Assembly: GCA_024233935.1 (NCBI GenBank)
Contig: JACKOY010000012.1
Coordinates: 60,001 to 105,236 of the forward strand
From: Spirochaetales bacterium
Lineage (GTDB): Bacteria; Spirochaetota; Leptospiria; Leptospirales; Leptonemataceae
Direction: 5' to 3'
DNA length: 45,236 nucleotides
This document shows positions 34,602-41,723 of the stretch, piece after piece. The notes under the pieces are model-generated. The model worked only from the letters and a program-made list of their open reading frames with translations. It had not been told where the DNA came from and did not search any database. Every line of letters starts with the position of its first letter. Position 1 is the stretch's first letter. The translations under genes were made by a program, and so were the position numbers.

Positions 34602-35501
34602 TTACGGAAGAAAGTACGCGCGTTCTTCCGCAGTCGGTATGCGGCAGGCTTCTTTCTTGCCGAACCAGCGATAACGATGGCGCGCAATAAAGTCGTAGAG
34701 TGCGTTTCGCAGGCTCGCCGGAACCAAAAAACCCAACCAGGCTACGGTCCAGAGATTTCCCAGCCGCGTTCCAATTCTCAGAATGGCGCTGGAACGTTCA
34801 TACTGCCCCTTTTCATCCACGTATACGATGCTCTTCAGATCGACCAACGTTTCGGCTGCCAGAATCCGGCGCGCCGTATCGCCCTGTAGTGGCGAAAACT
34901 TGAAGATGTGTCGGTGATCTTCGCTCTGGATGAAGTCGACCGAGCTATTGCAAAGGCCGCATACTCCGTCAAAAAAGACGATCGGCGGATTGCTTTCGTT
35001 ACGCCGGCCGGACAAAAGCCAGAGCGGCAACGCGAAGATTCCCAGCGCCACGGACCAGCGTACGGCCGTCAGTTCGGGATGCCAAAGATACAGAACCAAC
35101 GAAGCGGGAAACGCCAGAAGACCAAAAGCATACAGCCAGACCGGCAGACGCCAATCGTGACGCTGCTTCGGTCGCAGTGCAAGGGCCTCGCCACCGGGGG
35201 CCAGCACGAGGATCAAGAACGACGCCACCGGTCCCAGGAGGGCCAGCCACTGGTCCGGGTTCATGGGCGGGCGCAGCAGTCCGGGAACGATTTGCGCGAG
35301 AAATATGCTCAGAAAGAGAACCGAAGCGATGCGTCGGAAGGCCCCCAGAAGAATCAAGAGCAGGAGCGCACCCAGAATCCAGGGCAGGGCCAGCCAGAGC
35401 AACGGTCCCGAATTACGAGGCAGGGGCCAGAGATTCGCCAGCAACGGCAGGGCCACCGCCAGGCGAAACAGCATAAATTGATACGATGAATAGCCGGTCA
35501 T
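34602..35501 (-). CDS. Membrane protein with DCC (DUF393) thioredoxin-like domain
   Basis: A 299-residue protein joining about six hydrophobic N-terminal helices (1-165) to a C-terminal DUF393/DCC domain beginning IVFFDGVCGLCNSSVDFIQ, whose DGVCGLCN motif carries the redox-type cysteine pair, followed by FKFSPLQGDTARRIL and KSIVYVDEKGQYERSSAIL. DCC proteins are thiol-disulfide-oxidoreductase-like; the membrane part may be a DoxX- or HTTM-like unit. The family's role is unclear. It converges on the spiro-SPASM gene with only three bases between stops and no terminator in between. Confidence 0.82.
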   Translation of the reverse strand: MTGYSSYQFMLFRLAVALPLLANLWPLPRNSGPLLWLALPWILGALLLLILLGAFRRIASVLFLSIFLAQIVPGLLRPPMNPDQWLALLGPVASFLILVLAPGGEALALRPKQRHDWRLPVWLYAFGLLAFPASLVLYLWHPELTAVRWSVALGIFALPLWLLSGRRNESNPPIVFFDGVCGLCNSSVDFIQSEDHRHIFKFSPLQGDTARRILAAETLVDLKSIVYVDEKGQYERSSAILRIGTRLGNLWTVAWLGFLVPASLRNALYDFIARHRYRWFGKKEACRIPTAEERAYFLP

Positions 35502-35585
35502 TATTTGCTCCGCTTACCCGGCCATTGCCGGACGGGTCGATCCGGCTGGCAGGCTTTTTTTCCGCTCGTTTCGGGACCCACGCGC

Positions 35586-35615
35586 TTGATATGTTTGCCG
35601 CCCTGACGATATAGA
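35586..35615 (+). promoter_or_regulatory. Promoter abutting the SpsF-like start codon
   Basis: TTGATA (35586-35591) and TATAGA (35610-35615) are 18 bases apart. The ATG of the SpsF-like gene follows only five bases after the -10 box, so the transcript would start at or next to the start codon, giving a leaderless or nearly leaderless mRNA. Confidence 0.45.
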
Positions 35616-35620
35616 AAGTA

Positions 35621-36361
35621 ATGATTGCTCCGCGTATCGGAATCCTCATTCAGGCTCGCTCCAACTCGACCCGCTTGCCGGGAAAAATCTACCTGGGTTT
35701 GCCGGAAAACGGCGACCGGGCTCAAATTGAGCACGTCTACCGGCGCATGTTGCGGGTGCCCGGGGTTGCGATCGTCTCGCTTATTGTACCGGAAAACGAC
35801 CTGCGCTTGATTCAGTGGTGCCGCATTCATCGAGTGGAACATTTTGTCGGTTCGGAGCTGGACGTGCGGGAGCGCTATCGGGCTGCAACCCGTCACTACG
35901 GGCTAGATGTCGTTGTAAGGGCCACTGGAGACAATCCGTGTGTAGATCCCGTGCTTGCCGGCGAGGCGGTGGCGGCCATGCGATCCGGCGAGTACGATCT
36001 TTTTTCTTTTTGCAATCTACCGCTCGGCTGTGCGGTAGAGGTCTTTCAGAGTGCGGCCCTGATGAGCGAACTGGTGGCCGCGCGTCCCGAGCACCGCGAG
36101 CACGTGAGCCTGCACATCAAACACAACGCAGACATCTTTCGGGTTTCGCATCCGACGCACGCGCTCGGAAGCAATCGCCTGGCCCCCGGAACTCCGCGCG
36201 TGACGGTGGACACGGCCGAAGACCTGAGTGTGGTGCGGGCTTTGTTTTCGCGTCTTGGACCGGACTTCGGCGTCCGTGAAATTCTTTCTCTGTACGAACG
36301 CGAGCCGGAGCTCTTTTCGACCAACGCGCTCGTCGAGCAAAGGGTCTTCGCAAAGCGATGA
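35621..36361 (+). CDS. SpsF-like cytidylyltransferase
   Basis: A 246-residue nucleotide-sugar transferase of the SpsF/NeuA-KdsB superfamily: ILIQARSNSTRLPGKIYL is the nucleotide-binding start (QARSxSTRLPGK), followed by VSLIVPENDL and the metal-site VVRATGDNPCVDP. The family activates acidic sugars as CMP derivatives for spore-coat or flagellar glycans. No Shine-Dalgarno; a promoter lies directly upstream. It overlaps the PseG-like gene as ATGA, a typical pairing with nonulosonic-acid genes. Confidence 0.85.
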   Translation: MIAPRIGILIQARSNSTRLPGKIYLGLPENGDRAQIEHVYRRMLRVPGVAIVSLIVPENDLRLIQWCRIHRVEHFVGSELDVRERYRAATRHYGLDVVVRATGDNPCVDPVLAGEAVAAMRSGEYDLFSFCNLPLGCAVEVFQSAALMSELVAARPEHREHVSLHIKHNADIFRVSHPTHALGSNRLAPGTPRVTVDTAEDLSVVRALFSRLGPDFGVREILSLYEREPELFSTNALVEQRVFAKR

Positions 36362-37185
36362 TCGCCCTGGTCGTGGGGACCGGGCCGGGCTTCGGCACCG
36401 GTCACACGGTCCGCATGCGCGAACTGGCGCGGCTGCTCGCAGAGCGCGGTCTTTCGACGCAGTTTCTGGGGTGTTCCGGCGAGAACAGCGCTCTGGATCC
36501 GGACTCGTTTTCAGGCAGCGAACGATGGCGTCTGGCGGTGGTGGACGCGCGGGACCTGAATCCAGAACCCTTCAGTCGCGGCTGTCCGGTGATCGCGCTG
36601 GACAATCGTTGCCCGGCGAGGTTCCGCCCGGAATCGCAATCAGCGGTGATCTACCACGATACGCTCCCGCACCCGGAATTGCCAATCGAAACCGCCTGTC
36701 AGAATCTGCTCGTTCGTCCTTCGCTCACGGCTGGTCCTTCGTCTCGCCGATCGCGGTGCGTGGTGATCTATGCCGGAAGCCTGATCACGAGGCCCGAGGT
36801 GACCGGGATGGTGCGCTTTCTGGAAAGGCAAAACTTTGAGCCCATCGTGCTCGATGGTGTGCGACGCCGGCCGGCCCGCGAGGTGGACCGTCTGATGTTA
36901 TCGGCACGCGCGCTGATTACGTATCCAGGAATGACCTTGATGGAGGCCTGGTATTGTGGCGCGTTACCCATCGTTGTCGGAACTCGAAAGCCCCTTCACC
37001 GTGCCCACGCCCGTGACCTGGCCGCTGCGGGAGTTCCTATGCTCGAAAAGCCCGACTGCCCGACTCCGCTGCGCGATTATCTCAGGCAACAGAGCCTCAG
37101 CCCCTTGCTTGCCCGCACGCGGCCGGGCGCCTCCGGCTACGCACGATTGATCGACCTGATTCTTGGAAAAGCAAGGCCCGGATAG
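36358..37185 (+). CDS. PseG/SpsG-like nucleotide-sugar protein
   Basis: A 275-residue protein resembling PseG/SpsG of the GT-B glycosyltransferase fold. The N terminus has GPGFGTGHTVRMRELARLLAE, matching the G-x-GH-x-x-R loop with the catalytic His of UDP-sugar hydrolases, and the C terminus has ALITYPGMTLMEAWYCGALPIVV as in nucleotide-binding sites. PseG removes UDP before nonulosonic-acid condensation. It overlaps the SpsF-like gene by four bases. The rest of that pathway (PseB, PseC, PseH, PseI) is not here, except possibly the DegT-like protein at 41.7 kb. Confidence 0.8.
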   Translation: MIALVVGTGPGFGTGHTVRMRELARLLAERGLSTQFLGCSGENSALDPDSFSGSERWRLAVVDARDLNPEPFSRGCPVIALDNRCPARFRPESQSAVIYHDTLPHPELPIETACQNLLVRPSLTAGPSSRRSRCVVIYAGSLITRPEVTGMVRFLERQNFEPIVLDGVRRRPAREVDRLMLSARALITYPGMTLMEAWYCGALPIVVGTRKPLHRAHARDLAAAGVPMLEKPDCPTPLRDYLRQQSLSPLLARTRPGASGYARLIDLILGKARPG

Positions 37186-37193
37186 ACCGGGCC
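37175..37193. terminator. Hairpin between convergent PseG-like and peroxiredoxin genes
   Basis: GGCCCGG (37175-37181) pairs with CCGGGCC (37187-37193) around ATAGA. On the minus strand it is followed by TTGCTTTT, so it may end the peroxiredoxin transcript; the plus-strand arm overlaps the PseG-like stop. Confidence 0.6.
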
Positions 37194-37199
37194 CGCGGT

Positions 37200-37835
37200 T
37201 TACTTGTTGGGCTGCGGGGTGAGTCGCAGGTACGGTCGCAGAGCTTTCCAGCCCTTTGGGAACTTCGCCTTTGCATCCGCGTCGGAAACTGCCGGCACGA
37301 TCACGCACTCTTCTCCGTCTTTCCAGTTCGCCGGTGTGGCAACCTGGTGATTGGCGGTGAGTTGCAGCGAATCGATCACGCGCAGGATTTCATCGAAGTT
37401 ACGCCCCGTGGAGGCCGGATAGGTGAGGGTCAGCTTGACCTTCTTGTCCGGACCGATCACAAATACACTCCGGACTGTGAGTGTGTCATTTGCGTTGGGA
37501 TGAATCATGCCATACAGGTTCGAGACCCTGCGGTCCGTGTCGGCAATGATCGGGTAATTCACGGTGGTTTTCTGGGTGTCGTTGATGTCGCTGATCCAGC
37601 CTTTGTGGGATTCCAGGCCGTCGACCGAAAGCGCAATGACCTTCACGCCCCGGCGATCGAACTCAGATTTGATTTTTGCCACGGTACCCAGCTCGGTCGT
37701 GCAGACCGGAGTGTAGTCCGCTGGATGCGAAAAGAGCACTGCCCAGCCCGAACCGATCCAATCGTGAAAGCGAATGGGCCCTTCCGTGGTTTGGGCCTCG
37801 AAATCGGGGGCGATGTCGCCAAGTTGAATTGCCAT
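37200..37835 (-). CDS. 1-Cys peroxiredoxin (Prx6-type)
   Basis: A 211-residue thiol peroxidase reducing hydrogen peroxide and organic peroxides. The catalytic site is SHPADYTPVCTTELG (peroxidatic Cys); the long C-terminal region with PANWKDGEECVIVPAVSD and KALRPYLRLTPQPN is typical of the Prx6/AhpC-TSA 1-Cys group. The ATG at 37835 (MAIQLGDIAPDFEA) is the family start; the open frame upstream to 38774 is antisense to the hydrolase gene and not coding. A loose TAGGA lies upstream. It is divergent from the hydrolase gene. Confidence 0.95.
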   Translation of the reverse strand: MAIQLGDIAPDFEAQTTEGPIRFHDWIGSGWAVLFSHPADYTPVCTTELGTVAKIKSEFDRRGVKVIALSVDGLESHKGWISDINDTQKTTVNYPIIADTDRRVSNLYGMIHPNANDTLTVRSVFVIGPDKKVKLTLTYPASTGRNFDEILRVIDSLQLTANHQVATPANWKDGEECVIVPAVSDADAKAKFPKGWKALRPYLRLTPQPNK

Positions 37836-37961
37836 AATTGATTTCCTACCTTTCTGCCAGGAAAGGCAGGGAGCCGGCGCCCGGCAAGCCGAATTCTGGA
37901 GACTCCGGACCGGTGAACAAAATGCCTTGCCCGGTACCGCTGGCGGGTGCTGGTTTGCGGC

Positions 37962-39014
37962 ATGAAGAGCTCCCCGGCAAAGATTGTTCTGGCGACTGGT
38001 AGCGCCATCGTCCTGGTTCTGTTGCTGCTGGTGGTTCCCTGGATCTTTTCGAGCAAGGCCCTGTATCCCGAATGGGGTCGTGAGGGCCTGGAAGACTGTC
38101 CGGGCACCCGGGGGCCGGCCTGGGGTCCGCGTTGTGGAAACATCGAACACCTGGAAACCTATCGTTACACGGAAGAGAGCTTTCCCTCCGAGGACGGGAG
38201 CTACGCAACCCCGGCCTGGCACATTCCCGCGGCTCAGCCTATCGATCTGGGCGCGCACTGGCGATTCAGCGAGGCCCTGCCGGAGACTCTGGCCGGCTGG
38301 GAGCGCGCGGCAGCCCGACCGGTAGGCTTTCGACTGCCGCCGGGCCAATTCGCAGCGATCTTTGTGCACGGTGGAGGCGCCGACCGCCGGGAAGGCTATC
38401 GTTTCATTGCCTTTTTTCTGCGCCACGGCTTCGACTACTACATGCCGGACCTGGTGTGCCACGGGCGGGCCGATTGTCCCGAGCGGGGGCTGAGTTTTGG
38501 AGTCCGCGAGCACCAGGATGTCTTGAATCTCTACCGGGTGCTCCGGGCGCGTTATCGGGGCCTGATCCTGGCCGGCACCTCTGTGGGCTCTAATTCGATT
38601 CTGGTGGCCCTGCCCGAAATGGACGATGGCGTGGTCGCCCTGGCGGTGGAGAATCCGATGTTCAGCCTGACCCGTTTTGTGGAAGAGACCCCTGCGGCGC
38701 CGGCTGTGTTCCCGACCCTCTATCGCGATTATCTGGCCTGGATGGTGGGCCTGCGGGGTGGCTTTGACCGGCAACGTTCGCCTTTTCAGGCCCTATCCGG
38801 TCTTGAGACCGGTCCGCCGGTCTTTTTCATGCACAGTCGAGAAGACGCCCTGATTCCCTGGGAACATGCCCGGGACTTGAGCGAACTCTACCGGGGGCCG
38901 CACCAGCTCTGGATTCTGGAGCAAGGCGGCCACGCGCGCCTCTGGAACGCCGATCCGGCCGACTACGAGCGCCGCCTGGAGGCGTTTCTAAAGCCGCTTT
39001 TGCCCCAGAGCTAG
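37962..39014 (+). CDS. Membrane-anchored alpha/beta hydrolase
   Basis: A 350-residue serine hydrolase with an N-terminal anchor (IVLVLLLLVVPWIFSS). The catalytic triad is visible: nucleophile in LAGTSVGSNSI, Asp in HSREDALIPWEH and His in EQGGHARLW; the oxyanion loop is FVHGGGADRREGY. The layout resembles lysophospholipase- or BAAT-like esterases exposed on the periplasmic side. Substrate unknown. The ATG at 37962 starts the anchor, 127 bases from the divergent peroxiredoxin start. Confidence 0.85.
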   Translation: MKSSPAKIVLATGSAIVLVLLLLVVPWIFSSKALYPEWGREGLEDCPGTRGPAWGPRCGNIEHLETYRYTEESFPSEDGSYATPAWHIPAAQPIDLGAHWRFSEALPETLAGWERAAARPVGFRLPPGQFAAIFVHGGGADRREGYRFIAFFLRHGFDYYMPDLVCHGRADCPERGLSFGVREHQDVLNLYRVLRARYRGLILAGTSVGSNSILVALPEMDDGVVALAVENPMFSLTRFVEETPAAPAVFPTLYRDYLAWMVGLRGGFDRQRSPFQALSGLETGPPVFFMHSREDALIPWEHARDLSELYRGPHQLWILEQGGHARLWNADPADYERRLEAFLKPLLPQS

Positions 39015-39200
39015 CCCAAACCCGGCCGCCCGGCCGTTTTTGGCAGTCCTTCCCGGCTCGGAACGAACCAGCGGGGCCTGTCCTTTGCCCTTCTTTGGAG
39101 CGCGGCCCCGGACCCGGGGGTTTTTTTGCTCCCGGGCGACTTCCCATGTTACCTTAAAACTGACTGAGTCGTTCTGGAAGTACTTGAAATCTATTTTGTG

Positions 39201-39234
39201 TATCTATAGAACTGACCAGTCAGTCCTATAGATA
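39201..39234. promoter_or_regulatory. 34-bp near-perfect palindrome, candidate TetR-type operator
   Basis: Sixteen-base arms (39201-39216 and 39219-39234) pair with one mismatch (39210/39225) around CA. The core ACTGACCAGTCAGT looks like operators of TetR-family repressors. No regulator gene is adjacent. No T tract follows, so it is not an obvious terminator. Confidence 0.6.
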
Positions 39235-39299
39235 GTCGTGCAAGAACCCGGCCCCGACTGGCGCATCAACCGGAGTCTGCAGGTTTTTGCTGGACAGTG

Positions 39300-39342
39300 G
39301 TGCGTCGCACAAAAAAGTGGTCATATATAGTGCGATGCACTA
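39300..39342. promoter_or_regulatory. Paired GTGC-GCAC dyads before the transglycosylase gene
   Basis: GTGCGTCGCAC (39300-39310) and TAGTGCGATGCACTA (39328-39342) are related inverted repeats 28 bases apart, flanking TATATA at 39324. Repressor binding here would cover a promoter. Inferred from symmetry only. Confidence 0.5.
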
Positions 39343-39387
39343 AAGTTTTTCCCGGGGATGCCGATAGGCCCCCAAAGGAGGGACGCC

Positions 39388-40062
39388 ATGCAGATCAAGC
39401 TAGCGAACTGGACCGATCAGATGCGGCGCGAGTTTCAAAGAACTCTGCCGATGCTGGTCAAGAAGCGCTTTCTGGTTCCCACCCTCGGCCTTCTGACCCT
39501 TTTTATGGTGCGGGCCGAGTTGCAGGAGACCGCGCCGGATCATCAGCGTGAGCGCATCTCAGCGTATATCGAGGCCTTCCAGCCGCGGGGCATGACAGCC
39601 GCGGAGCACGAGAACCTGGTGGAATCGATCATGGAGCAGGCCGACGCGCTTGAAGTTCCGCCCAACATGCGGATCGACGGACGCCCGGTGGTTCGTGCTT
39701 ATCTGATCGCGGCTTACATTCGGGTGGAGTCGTCCTTTTATCGGTACGCGCGTTCCACCTCCGATGCCCGCGGTTATATGCAGCTCAAGCCCACCACGGT
39801 GGCCTGGCTCGATCAGATTGGTGGCTCCCGTAGCCGGGTCGGCTCTATGTATGACACGCGCACAAACGTCGAACTGGGCGTGGAATACATCAACTACCTC
39901 ATGGCCCTGCAGCGAGATGTGCGGGTTACGGCCCTGTCTTACAACATGGGACCGGGCAACGTAGCCCGGGGACGCTACGACGAAGACTACTGGGAGAAGA
40001 TCCTGTACACCTATCGCATCCTCATGTCGGGCGAATTTGAAGAGGAACGCGTAACCCTCTAA
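39388..40062 (+). CDS. Lytic transglycosylase (SLT domain)
   Basis: A peptidoglycan-cleaving enzyme of 224 residues with an N-terminal membrane anchor (FLVPTLGLLTLFMVRA). The SLT/goose-lysozyme-like domain (about 100-205) shows the catalytic Glu in IAAYIRVESSFYRYA, then SDARGYMQLKPTTVAWL, NVELGVEYINYLMA and ALSYNMGPGNVARG, all standard motif blocks. It forms 1,6-anhydro-muramyl ends during wall growth or turnover. The ATG at 39388 is supported by AAAGGAGGG; ATG 39358 is less likely. The dyad-rich upstream region suggests repression by a TetR-like protein. Confidence 0.92.
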   Translation: MQIKLANWTDQMRREFQRTLPMLVKKRFLVPTLGLLTLFMVRAELQETAPDHQRERISAYIEAFQPRGMTAAEHENLVESIMEQADALEVPPNMRIDGRPVVRAYLIAAYIRVESSFYRYARSTSDARGYMQLKPTTVAWLDQIGGSRSRVGSMYDTRTNVELGVEYINYLMALQRDVRVTALSYNMGPGNVARGRYDEDYWEKILYTYRILMSGEFEEERVTL

Positions 40063-40110
40063 GCGTGCGATAGCGTCGCGCTTCTGGCCGGCACGGTCTG
40101 GTTTGCGCTT

Positions 40111-40749
40111 TCAGGTGCGGACCAGACGCCGGCCTTCCCGGTGATCGGAAGGCACGGCAAGCGGGGCCGGTCGGGAAAACTCGATTCGCTCCAGATAGCG
40201 GTACGGTCCCACCCGGGGGCTGGCCCAGCCCCGTTTCCGGAGCTCGCGACCAACGAGCCATAGAAAGAAGCCGTGGGAGAACAAGGCCACGTCGCCGTGT
40301 TTTCCCACCCGTTCTTCAAGCACGTCGGTGGCCGCGCGCACTCTGCTTCGAGACTGGCGGCGCGACTCGCTTACCGGAATCAGTCCCGTCAGCCACCCCA
40401 GGCGGCAGATCATGAGCAACGATACGGTTGGCAGCCGTAGCCCCTGCCAGGGGATGCGACCCACCGGCACCTCGCGAAATAGAGCGCTCACTTCCAGATT
40501 GTCGGGGCGTCTTGCAATCAGATGCGCGGTTTCCAGCGCCCGGGGTAGATCGGAAGAGATGGGGTAGGCGTGGATGGGATTTCCAGCACGGGGCTCATTC
40601 CACCCGGCGTCGAGTCCGGAAAGGTCGTAGTCGTCCAGAAGGCCGTTCATCTCCCGGGCCGTACGCCAGGTCCAGGGCGTGTGGCTGTAGCGCACCGTCG
40701 GCCGACCATGTCGGACCAGGGTGATTCTGTGTTCGGGTGGGCGATTCAA
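40111..40749 (-). CDS. Histidine phosphatase family protein
   Basis: A 212-residue phosphoglycerate-mutase-like phosphatase. The catalytic LVRHGRPT lies near the N terminus (phospho-accepting His), SSDLPRALETA holds the second arginine, and LFSHGFFLWLVGREL the second His. The substrate is unknown; members act on phosphorylated sugars, nucleotides or proteins. Its start overlaps the stop of the upstream small gene as ATGA, so the two are coupled. Confidence 0.88.
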   Translation of the reverse strand: MNRPPEHRITLVRHGRPTVRYSHTPWTWRTAREMNGLLDDYDLSGLDAGWNEPRAGNPIHAYPISSDLPRALETAHLIARRPDNLEVSALFREVPVGRIPWQGLRLPTVSLLMICRLGWLTGLIPVSESRRQSRSRVRAATDVLEERVGKHGDVALFSHGFFLWLVGRELRKRGWASPRVGPYRYLERIEFSRPAPLAVPSDHREGRRLVRT

Positions 40750-40967
40750 GACTCGGTCTGGCTTTGCATGCGGTTGAGCAGATTGTCGAGCTCCGTCAAT
40801 TTGCCCTCACCGCCCCCTTCCGGAGGCATGTCGGAAAGGTCGTAGGCCGCCAGCTTGCCATTCAGTTGCTCCAGATGAGCCTTCAGGCGCTCGCGGGTGC
40901 GGTACCAGATCTGCACGCGGTGCTTTTCGATCAGATCCAGTTGGGAGAACTTGCGCTTTTCGGACAT
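40746..40967 (-). CDS. Small hypothetical protein coupled to the histidine phosphatase
   Basis: A 73-residue hydrophilic protein, probably helical or coiled-coil (FSQLDLIEKHRVQIWYRTRE, LKAHLEQLNGKLAAYDL), of no known family. The ATG at 40967 (MSEKRKFSQ) is preferred over an upstream frame start at 41018 that overlaps the next gene. Its stop overlaps the phosphatase ATG by four bases. It lies 47 bases after the exported-protein gene, in an apparent three-gene operon. Confidence 0.72.
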   Translation of the reverse strand: MSEKRKFSQLDLIEKHRVQIWYRTRERLKAHLEQLNGKLAAYDLSDMPPEGGGEGKLTELDNLLNRMQSQTES

Positions 40968-41014
40968 GGTCTGCCTGCCAGCATAGGGCGAAACTCGCCC
41001 TCCTGTCAACGGAA

Positions 41015-41659
41015 TCATTCCCGTGGAAACAGGATCTTCTTAATAACGTCCTCGTGGCAGACGACCCGCGTGCCCGCAACGGGCCCGCTCAGCCCCGTAA
41101 ACCAGGTGCCGTCCTGGCGTAGCAGATCCAACCAATAACTGAAAAGCGTCACACTTCCGTTTGCGTTTTCGAGAACCACCTGCTCCAGAAAGGGCAGGAA
41201 GTTGCCCTGAACGGTCATCTGGAAGCCGTCACGCATCTCGATCTGATAGTCACGCACCGAAAAGCGGTAGAGGTCTCCTTCGCTGCGCTGTGCAACCAGG
41301 CGGCCTTCCCAGCGCTTCAGCTCAATCGAAGCAATGTCCCGGATCGATATCGTCTTCTCGTAAAGGATTCCGTCACGGGTGTGTCGCACGACCAGGGTCT
41401 CGGGTGTGCGGAGTTCCGTGCTTCCGGTTACCTCGCGTCCGTTGCCGAGCACGATTGAAACGCGCAGGGAGATGCCCGGCGTCTCGCGTTCGGGTGCCGC
41501 GCTCTCCTCGTTTCCGAGATTGCTCAGTCGTACGGTAGCGGGATTGTCCGGCCGACGCGGGGGCGTGGGCCGCGATTCGGATTCGGCCCCGGCGTTTCTT
41601 TCACCGGAAACCAGTCCCGCCAGAAGTATCGCCATGCACAAATGTCGCCTGCGATTCAT
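41015..41659 (-). CDS. Hypothetical exported protein
   Basis: A 214-residue protein with a signal peptide (MNRRRHLCMAILLAGLVSGERNAGA is too long to be cut early; cleavage near AGA-ES). After a Pro/Arg-rich linker the mature part is beta-rich: LRVSIVLGNGREVTGSTELR, LVVRHTRDGILYEKTISIRD, and a C-terminal WFTGLSGPVAGTRVVCHEDV. No known domain is recognised. GAGG seven bases upstream supports ATG 41659 over a GTG one codon earlier. First gene of the apparent operon with the small protein and the phosphatase. Confidence 0.72.
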   Translation of the reverse strand: MNRRRHLCMAILLAGLVSGERNAGAESESRPTPPRRPDNPATVRLSNLGNEESAAPERETPGISLRVSIVLGNGREVTGSTELRTPETLVVRHTRDGILYEKTISIRDIASIELKRWEGRLVAQRSEGDLYRFSVRDYQIEMRDGFQMTVQGNFLPFLEQVVLENANGSVTLFSYWLDLLRQDGTWFTGLSGPVAGTRVVCHEDVIKKILFPRE

Positions 41660-41723
41660 CACTGCACCTCTTTGCTCTTCAGTGCGCCTGTTAAAACCCG
41701 GTGCGCCGGAAACGGCGCGCAGT

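Larger units (their letters stand above)
39015..39387. other. Intergenic regulatory region with several dyads
   Basis: No gene seen. The stretch after about 39150 is A/T-rich compared with the flanks and contains the long palindrome at 39201-39234, a partial dyad around GACTGAGTC (39164-39172), and two related GTGC...GCAC dyads at 39300-39310 and 39328-39342. TATATA at 39324-39329 may be a -10 box. It probably controls the transglycosylase gene. Confidence 0.6.

Noticed and set aside
37836..38774. Minus-strand extension of the peroxiredoxin frame
   Set aside because: Antisense to the alpha/beta hydrolase; peroxiredoxin homology begins at the ATG at 37835.
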